From: Tetracentron sinense | Lineage: Eukaryota > Streptophyta > Magnoliopsida > Trochodendrales > Trochodendraceae | DNA: 64,000 nt | Reading direction: 5' to 3' | Assembly (NCBI GenBank): GCA_015143295.1 | Contig: CM026552.1 | Location: 60,816,944-60,880,943 of the forward strand | In this document: piece after piece, positions 57,700-64,000 of the stretch | Numbering within the stretch: the stretch's first letter is position 1 | Layout of the letters: each line of letters starts with the position of its first letter | Made by a program: the position numbers and the translations under genes | The notes under the pieces: model-generated | The model's database searches: none | Seen by the model: the letters and a program-made list of their open reading frames with translations, nothing else | What the model was told of the DNA's origin: nothing

Positions 57700-58411
57700 C
57701 GATCTAAATTCGTGGGATTGATCCACTCAAACCCTAGGCTTGGATTTTTAAGAGATTTAAGAAGAGAAGAAGAAGAAGACTAATATTTCTCAAACTGTTC
57801 ATCTCCGACCAAAGTGAAGCTAAATCCTTGCTTCTAAGGTTGGTATTTTACTATTTTTGGTGTTTTAGAGCTTGGGTTTTCCACCCAAGGTGACTCTTAA
57901 ATTCTGAAATCAAAAGAGGGGTTTTTGGTTTGTTTTCCAATTAAGGTTCAGGATACTCAAGGCTTCAACCAAGCTTCCTTAATCTTGATTTTTGTTCCAC
58001 AGAAGTGTAAAAACTTCCTTTTAAGGTAGATACACTCTACTACCTACCTTGTGCTATTATTTTTAAGACAAAATACTATGTTTAAGATTGTTTTTGGATT
58101 GATTGGATGATGATTGGTAAATGGGATGTAAGCTATCACTATTATTTTTAAGGCAAAACTTCCTGATATTTTATGCATGTTGAGAGTGGGACTTGTCCAC
58201 TCCTTATTTTTGGATATGTTCTATTGGTCCAGACTTGGACTGAATTATAGGAGTATTTTATTATAAATCGTTTTTGCTATGTTTTATAACTTGTGTACTC
58301 TGACAGGAAAGTAAGTATATGTGCCTTATGTGTCATATAGGATGGTATGATACGGCGGTCCGAGTTAAAGTATTCCTAACTCCTATGGGGTATTTTGGGT
58401 CACGACAGACT

Positions 58412-58424
58412 TGGTATCAGAGCC
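58412..58424 (+). other. Primer binding site of element E
   Basis: TGGTATCAGAGCC, a perfect match to the initiator-Met consensus, lies 4 nt after the LTR. Confidence 0.95.
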
Positions 58425-60439
58425 TCGGGATTAGTTTTCCTTGGGTTCGGTTATCCCCTAAGCGGAAGTAGGCGGTAGTGCTAGGGTGTTCTTTGAGTTG
58501 AACTTAGAACTCAGATGAACTTCGAAATACGAGACCGTGAGAACGTAGCTTCGCTAGGACTTTGTAGTATGCTTATGCTTTATGTGTATACTCTGATGTA
58601 TACAATGCTTATATAAAGCACTAAGTAGTTATTGAACTGCAGTGTTCAAGAGCTTGACATTCGCTATTGTCCTCAGGATTATTATCATGAGGCGGAACAT
58701 TCGAGGTAGAGGGTATCAGACCCGAGGAAATGGAGGAGATGTTCCTATGGGTGGTGAGCAGCCCGACTTGAATCAGATCCTTGGGACTATGCAGCAGTAA
58801 TGACTAGGCTTGCAGACAGGGTTGATACACCTGTTACTACTACTCTTGCACCTCCTCCGGTGCATCACACCTTATGACTAGAGGCTTTTCAGAGACTACG
58901 GCCTCCTACTTTTTATGGGACTCTGGATCCCCTGGTTTCAGAGACATGGATTATACAGCTGGAGAAGATCTTCAAGGCCCTCCACTGTACAGATGAGCAG
59001 CGAATCGAGTAGGCTTCCTTCATGATGAAGGGTGAAGCCAAACATTGGTGGAGAGTTGCCAAGAGGCAGAGGGATGTTGCAAAGGCGAGGTTACCCTGGA
59101 CATGGGGAGAGTTCTTAGATGTGTTCAATGAGCAGTATTTCCCTAGATTTTTCAGAGAGCAAAAGGTGAGAGAGTTTGTGCTCCTCGAGCAGGGAGAGAT
59201 GAGCGTAGCCGAGTACAAGGCGAAGTTCATCGGATTGTTGAGATTTGCTCCACATCTGATCGCTACTGAGAGTATGCGAATCAGAAAGTTTGAGGATAGG
59301 TTGTGGTCTTTTATCCGAGACCGGGTTTCTATGTTTCAGGTGGAGACCTGGAAGGATATTGTGGGGAAGGCGAAGATCGCCGAGAGGAATTCTGTGAAGT
59401 TTCTCAAGAGGAGGGACAGTAGCTTCAGAAGAGGCATATCTAGAGGATAGTCCAGTGGCTCGGCATAGCCTGAGAAGAGGGCCAGGACTGCTCCATTCTA
59501 GACTTCTCAGCCTATGCAGGCTCAGAGGCCTCCTTTTACCCCACAGGCACCACGCTCTATGGTTTCACAGGCCCCTAGGTATACGCCACAAACTTCCTCA
59601 ATGTCATTTTCTTTTGATGAGTGTGCCACGTGTGGCAAGAGACACAGGGCAGGAGAGTGCCGTAAACTCTCGGGTGTGTCGCGACCCAAAACCCACCCTA
59701 GGAGTTAGAGTGAATCTTGGACGACTCAATCATGACTTACATAACTTGCTTGACAAACCAACCTGCAAAACCCCATAGAGCATATACAATAGAGGACATT
59801 ATCGCGGAAACATAACTATAAAACACAGCGGAAGTCTAACAAACCTCTAAGTATATACATATGGTCCAAGTTTATACAAAAAGGGTAACCAAAAGAAAGT
59901 GCGGACAGACCCGCCAAAATACATGGATAAAATCTCTCATCTCACCCACAGCTAATCTACTCAGAATCTACAACCACCTAATGGTAACCCTCTACTAGAG
60001 GTTCCTCAAAAGGCTCCTCGACGTACTCCTCCTCCACCCATGGACTCGGAGCACAGATATCAAATGGAGCAGCTGCTCCGCCGTCACCTGCCGACATAAG
60101 AAGTACGGCTGAGCATGGAATACTCAGCGGGTACTAAGCACTAACCAATAGTCATAGCATACGGATAGCATACATAAAGGAGGAAGCAAGTTGCATATAT
60201 AGAACATGAACAATTTATATCATACAAGGAAGCAAAGCAATTTATAATCATGCTTGTATTTCGTAGAAAGCCGATGAAACCTCTTGAAAACATCGTGCAC
60301 TTGACTTGACTTGAAAATACCATTTCCGTGCTTGAAACTTATTATGTTGTCTTATCTTGTCATATCATGCGTGTCATGTCATGTCATGCGTGTCATGCGG
60401 TTATCATGCTTGCTTGTTCATAATTTAAACATGTTCACA

Positions 60440-60655
60440 TGCCTAGTTGCCGTTCATAGTCCGTCACAACTAGTACCCTATATGCAGATGGGTATGCCTA
60501 GTTGCCGTTCATAGCCCGTCGCAACTAGCATCCATGCAGAATGTGAATGCCGAGTTGCCGTTCATAGCCCGTCGCAACTAGCATCCATGCGGAATGTGAA
60601 TGCCTAGTTGCCGTTCATAGCCCGTCGCAACTAGCATCCATGCAGAATGTGTGAT
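60440..60655. repeat. ~54-bp tandem repeat in solo LTR, four copies
   Basis: GCCTAGTTGCCGTTCATAGCC, then CGTCGCAACTAGCATCCATGC, repeats at about 60440, 60497, 60549 and 60602. Each unit holds an internal inverted repeat (CTAGTTGC / GCAACTAG). Confidence 0.88.
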
Positions 60656-61664
60656 GCTATGTTATGCGTGTCATGCCATGCTATGCTATGCGTGTCATGC
60701 GATGCTATGCATGTCATGCGAGGGGATGAGAGACCTTTCCCTATGCAATGCATGATTGTCTTGCCCTTGTCAGAAGCGGAGTGAAACATATCTTAGGATA
60801 TGCCCCACCTCTATGTCCCATACTCAAACATCGGTAAATCACGTCATTTCATGCGTGCTCGTGAGATCGTGTGCATACTTGCATTTGGAATTAAATATGA
60901 CAATTTGGAGTGATTCACAAGGCATAGCATATAACAATTTAAGTAATTAATAATCTACACATTTTAAGAAATGTAAGAAACACACTATCATGAACCCTAA
61001 CAAATTTCAAGAGCAATTAAACATGGGTTCCCTTAATTTATCATTTATTTCATTCACCTTGGCATTTCATCAAACATGTGGTGTGTTCATTATTCACTTA
61101 AACCTAAATCATGCTTTTCTATGTGGGTTATGCTCACATCACACTTGTATGTTCATTATTAGTACAATGCCCTTTCCCATTCGTTCATCACATCATCCAC
61201 ACGGCATCCATTCGCCAACATCCATCTCCATTCACCATTCATACCACCAATCTCATAACACATATATATAGGTGAAAGAAAACAAGAAGAAATAAAGGAA
61301 AAGGGAAGCTATAACTAGGAGGGTAGTAAGAAGTACCGACCTTGACAAATGGGGGAAGAAATCCTCCACCAAACGCACGTGAGTTGCTGCCCTAGCTTGA
61401 GGAGAGTGCCCCACACGAGCTCCACGAATGCTTGAACCGAAATCTTGAAGAAATCGGGCTTGAGGTTGATCTAGGGTTTCAAAACCCTTTGATTTCTCTC
61501 CAAAATGGAAACCTAGGTTTTGGAAAACCTTCTCCTTTCTCTCTAATCTCCCAAATCTTCTAAGGGTTGAGAATGAGCCCTAAAGGCTCGGGTAATCCTA
61601 TATAAGAAAGGGTATAACACCCGAATGCCGAAAATGCCCTTACTGAAATTTCTGCAAAAACGCG

Positions 61665-61855
61665 AAGACCGAGCGATCGGTGTTAATGACCGATCGATCG
61701 GTTGCCTACCGAGCGATCGGTGTTATTGACCGATCGACCGGTCAAAAACTCACTCTCTGGAAAATTTCCCCATACAAATTTTCTGACCGTGCGATAGCTA
61801 CCGATCGATCGGTTATGGACCGATCGATCGCTCCATGGACCGAGCGATCGGTGCT
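61665..61855. repeat. U3 palindrome array of the solo LTR
   Basis: Seven copies of ACCGAGCGATCGGT or ACCGATCGATCGGT. It is flanked by GGCCAAAACAGTC and CGCGTTTTTGCAGAAAT (minus sense), the same flanks that hold the minisatellite in the other solo LTR. Confidence 0.9.
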
Positions 61856-62297
61856 CTGCTGGTCCCGACTGTTTTGGCCATAACTTTTGACTCGTTCGTC
61901 CGATTTCGACGATTCAACTTGCGTTGGGTTCGTACGTCGAAAACGAACATTTCTGACGTTTCAGAATTTCCAATTTCTTCCTTATTTATTAAGTATACCT
62001 CTTTAAAGGTAAAATGGCAACGAAAGTGTCATGCAATAAATGTGAAAAGGTCCGGGGCTCTACAGGGTGGTTGTTTCCATTATGGTGAGCAAGGCCACGT
62101 GATCAGGGATTGCCCAAGGAGGCAGTTGTAGGCCACGACTTAGGGAGTCAGACCTCCACTTAGGCAGAGTTCGCAACAAGGGTCTTCACAGACTTCTAAG
62201 CCTCCACGGCCCACCCAACCACCTCGCCAGGCGAATCAGGGTCAATTTTTCGCCATGACCGAGCAGGATGCACATGCATCAGATGATGTTGTGCAAG

Positions 62298-62434
62298 GTA
62301 CGCTCAAGTCTAGTTGTTCAAGTTTGTGAAATGTTGATTGTATGTGATGTATATACATGCTTGTACAAACATGTTACCTACATAATATATGTGACTTGTG
62401 AAATTTATTGACGTAAGTTAGTTTAAATATTCAG
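62298..62434 (+). other. Putative gag-protease intron of element E, 137 bp
   Basis: CAAG|GTACGC donor and ATATTCAG| acceptor. Removal joins SDDVVQ to GALFISECLARVLI in frame (phase 1). The interior is AT-rich with many stops and encodes nothing. Confidence 0.65.
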
Positions 62435-64000
62435 GCGCCTTGTTCATTAGCGAGTGTTTAGCCCGAGTGTTGATTAACACTGGATCATCAAATTCTTTTA
62501 TCTTGCCAAGCTTTGCCAAGGGCTTTGCCTTAGAGCTGAGTCAATTGCCCCAGGTGTTGTCTATTCTGACTCCGCTCGGCAAGACAGTTGATGCAGACAA
62601 AGTGTATCGGGGTTGTATCGTGCAAGTTAAGCAACATGAGTTGCTAGTCGATCTGATCATCCTTGAGTTCCAAGACTTGGACTTTGATGTCATCCTCGGG
62701 ATGGATTGGCTCTCCACTCATCATGGGCATGTAGCGTGCTTTGAAAAGATGGTGGACTTTAGGCCAACAGGTGTGAAGCTATTTCACTTCCGAGGGATAC
62801 GGAGGAGAGACATCGCTTGCTTTGCAGCCCTTAGTCTCTCGAGTTTGGAGGTGCGAGACTCCTCAATCATTCCAGTGGTGAGTGAGTACCTAGACGTGTT
62901 TCCAGAGGTGTTACTAAGATTGCCTCCTGATCAAGAGATAGAGTTCGCTATTGAGCTTACTCTTGGTACTGCTCCAATTTCTAGGGCTCTATACAAGATG
63001 CCCCTATGAAGCTTAAGGAGTTGAAGGAGCAGTTGGAGGAATTGCAGGCCCTTGGCTTCATCCAGCCGAGTGTTTCATCATGGGGAGCTCCTGTGCTCTT
63101 CGTGAAGAAGAAGGATGAGTTGATGCGGATGTACATTGACTACAGGCAGCTAAACAAGGTCACGATCAAGAATCGTTATCCATTGCCTCGGATAGACGAT
63201 CTGTTTGACCAACTTAAGGGAGCGAAGTTCTTCTCGAAGATTGACCTTTGATCTGGATATCATCAGTTGAAGATCAAGGCTGAAGATGTTCCCAAGACTG
63301 CCTTTAGGACTCAGTATGGGCACTACAAGTTCCTGGTCATGCCTTTTGGTCTGACGAATGCGCCGATTGCTTTCATGGATTTGATGAACCAGGTATTCAG
63401 ATCATCTCTTGATCGATGTGTGATCGTGTTCATCAATGATATCCTTGTGTATTCCAAGACACAGGATGATCATACGAGAGATCTCTGCCTTGCATTGCAG
63501 ACTCTTTGAGAGCATAGCCTGTATGCTAAGTTGAGCAAGTGCGAGTTTTGGTTAGAGAAGGTGGCATTCCTTGGCCATGTGGTATCTGCTGAGGGTATCT
63601 CAGTCGACTCTGTGAAGATAGATGCAGTGATGAACTGGGAGAGGCCGAAGAGTGTTATCGAGATTCGTAGTTTTTTCGGCCTGACAGGGTACTATAGGAG
63701 GTTTGTGGAAGGATTCTCTAGCTTAGCAACTCCGCTTACCTACCTTATAAGGAAGAACGCTAAGTTTACTTGGAGCGAGAAGTGCGAGGCAAGCTTCATG
63801 GAGTTGAAGAAGAGGGTTACTACAGCCCCTGTTCTCACAGTCCCATCTGGGAGTGGTGGTTTTGTAGTTTACAATGATGCTTCATTGATCGGTCTAGGAT
63901 GTGTTCTGATGTAGCACGGGAAGGTCATTGCATATGCTTCACGACAGTTGAAGGACCATGAGAAGAACTATCCTACGCATGATCTAGAGCTTGCTGCAGT
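62435..64000 (+). pseudogene. Element E pol pseudogene (PR, RT, start of RNase H), cut by window edge
   Basis: Protease with NTG instead of DTG (62476-62484), the conserved linker [20 protein letters not shown] with [27 protein letters not shown] and the catalytic box FIND instead of FIDD (63430-63441), then [18 protein letters not shown] of RNase H, in which the usual SDAS is NDAS. Breaks: a 1-nt loss in MAP near 63000, CGA to TGA at 63249 and 63507, and CAG to TAG at 63912. Three catalytic aspartates (PR, RT, RNase H) have become asparagine. Confidence 0.92.

Larger units (their letters stand above)
56901..58407 (+). repeat. 5' LTR of element E
   Basis: 1507 bp, TGTGAAGCCCC to GGTCACGACA. 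It carries the conserved GCAAGTTGAATTGTCAAAATCG block near 57370, a CTCGTCGACGA-type palindrome array (57470-57600) and TATAAATA (57692-57699). It lacks the GCTGAG hairpin found in the other LTRs. Confidence 0.92.
59677..62064 (-). mobile_element. Solo LTR inside element E gag
   Basis: TGTCGCGACCC to GGGGCTCTACA, 2388 bp, with a perfect GGGTG duplication at 59672-59676 and 62065-62069. It is the same family as the solo LTR in element B, in the opposite orientation. It contains the hairpin (60108-60128), a ~54-bp tandem repeat (60440-60655), a TATA-like box (61599-61606), a CCGATCGATCGG array (61665-61855) and the conserved CCATAACTTTTG block (61876). It is younger than element E. Confidence 0.95.
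58687..62297 (+). pseudogene. Element E gag pseudogene, split by a solo LTR
   Basis: It starts MRRNIRGRGYQTRG. A 1-nt loss near 58790 shifts the frame. Further stops: 58875, 59010 (TGG to TAG), 59448, 59466, 59499, 62129 and 62141 (the last five TAG where sister copies have CAG). Recognisable parts: LEAFQRLRPPTFYGTLDPL, EAKHWWRVA, EYKAKFIGLLRFAPH, KFLKRRDS. The first knuckle CATCGKRHRAGEC lies just before the solo LTR (59677-62064). The second, CFHYGEQGHVIRDC, lies just after it, with its second Cys changed to Tyr. It ends ASDDVVQ before the donor at 62298. Confidence 0.9.
56901..64000 (+). mobile_element. Ty3/gypsy chromovirus-type element E, runs off the right edge, with nested solo LTR
   Basis: 5' LTR 56901-58407, PBS at 58412, gag from 58687, a solo LTR inserted in gag, a putative intron, then protease, RT and the start of RNase H to the window end. 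It is on the plus strand, opposite to A-D. The 3' LTR and target duplication are outside the window. Confidence 0.93.

Overview
The window is repeat-rich nuclear DNA of a flowering plant. Supporting signs are LTR retrotransposons primed by initiator-Met tRNA, polyproteins of the chromodomain-type Ty3/gypsy (chromovirus, Tekay/Del-like) lineage, a FAR1-type MULE transposase, small Helitrons, a TRIM-like element and MITEs. The base composition is AT-rich. The species cannot be named from the sequence, and I see no intact host gene, tRNA or rRNA.

Layout. 1-1673 is the end of an LTR cut by the window edge. 1888-2836 is a TRIM-like miniature retroelement with a 294-bp Helitron inside one LTR. 2837-7690 is unclassified sequence followed by a decayed FAR1/MULE transposase, bordered on both sides by related repeats. 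7931-16727 is retrotransposon A (minus strand, TSD CCATG), sitting inside that repeat. 16733-17890 is a ~172-bp tandem array, followed by AT-rich unclassified DNA. 21040-31868 is element B (minus), which has gag but no pol and whose gag is split by a solo LTR (25382-28044, TSD CACAC). 32291-42054 is element C (minus, TSD CATGC). 42055-47870 holds a retroposon with a 12-bp TSD, MITE-like elements, tandem duplications and Helitron ends. 47871-56751 is element D (minus, TSD CTCAG). 56901 to the right edge is element E (plus), whose gag is split by a second solo LTR (59677-62064, TSD GGGTG) of the same family as the first.

How the parts relate. A, C, D and E share one plan: LTR, initiator-Met PBS, gag with paired zinc knuckles, a short intervening sequence, protease, reverse transcriptase, RNase H, integrase and a chromodomain-like tail, then a polypurine tract and LTR. 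All are dead. Most stop codons I could polarise against a sister copy are CAG to TAG, CGA to TGA or TGG to stop, as expected from decay of methylated cytosines.

Most interesting signals. (1) A 115-141 bp segment with GT...AG ends separates gag from protease in four elements, and removing it restores the same reading frame each time, so it looks like a spliced intron. (2) LTRs carry an array of short palindromes starting about 53-92 bp upstream of a TATA-like box, and the palindrome differs between families. In two otherwise collinear LTRs of one family the palindrome array has been exchanged for an unrelated minisatellite. (3) A 6-bp-stem, 9-nt-loop hairpin recurs in every complete LTR except that of E. 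(4) A Helitron insertion can be proved to the base because the partner LTR keeps the empty site.
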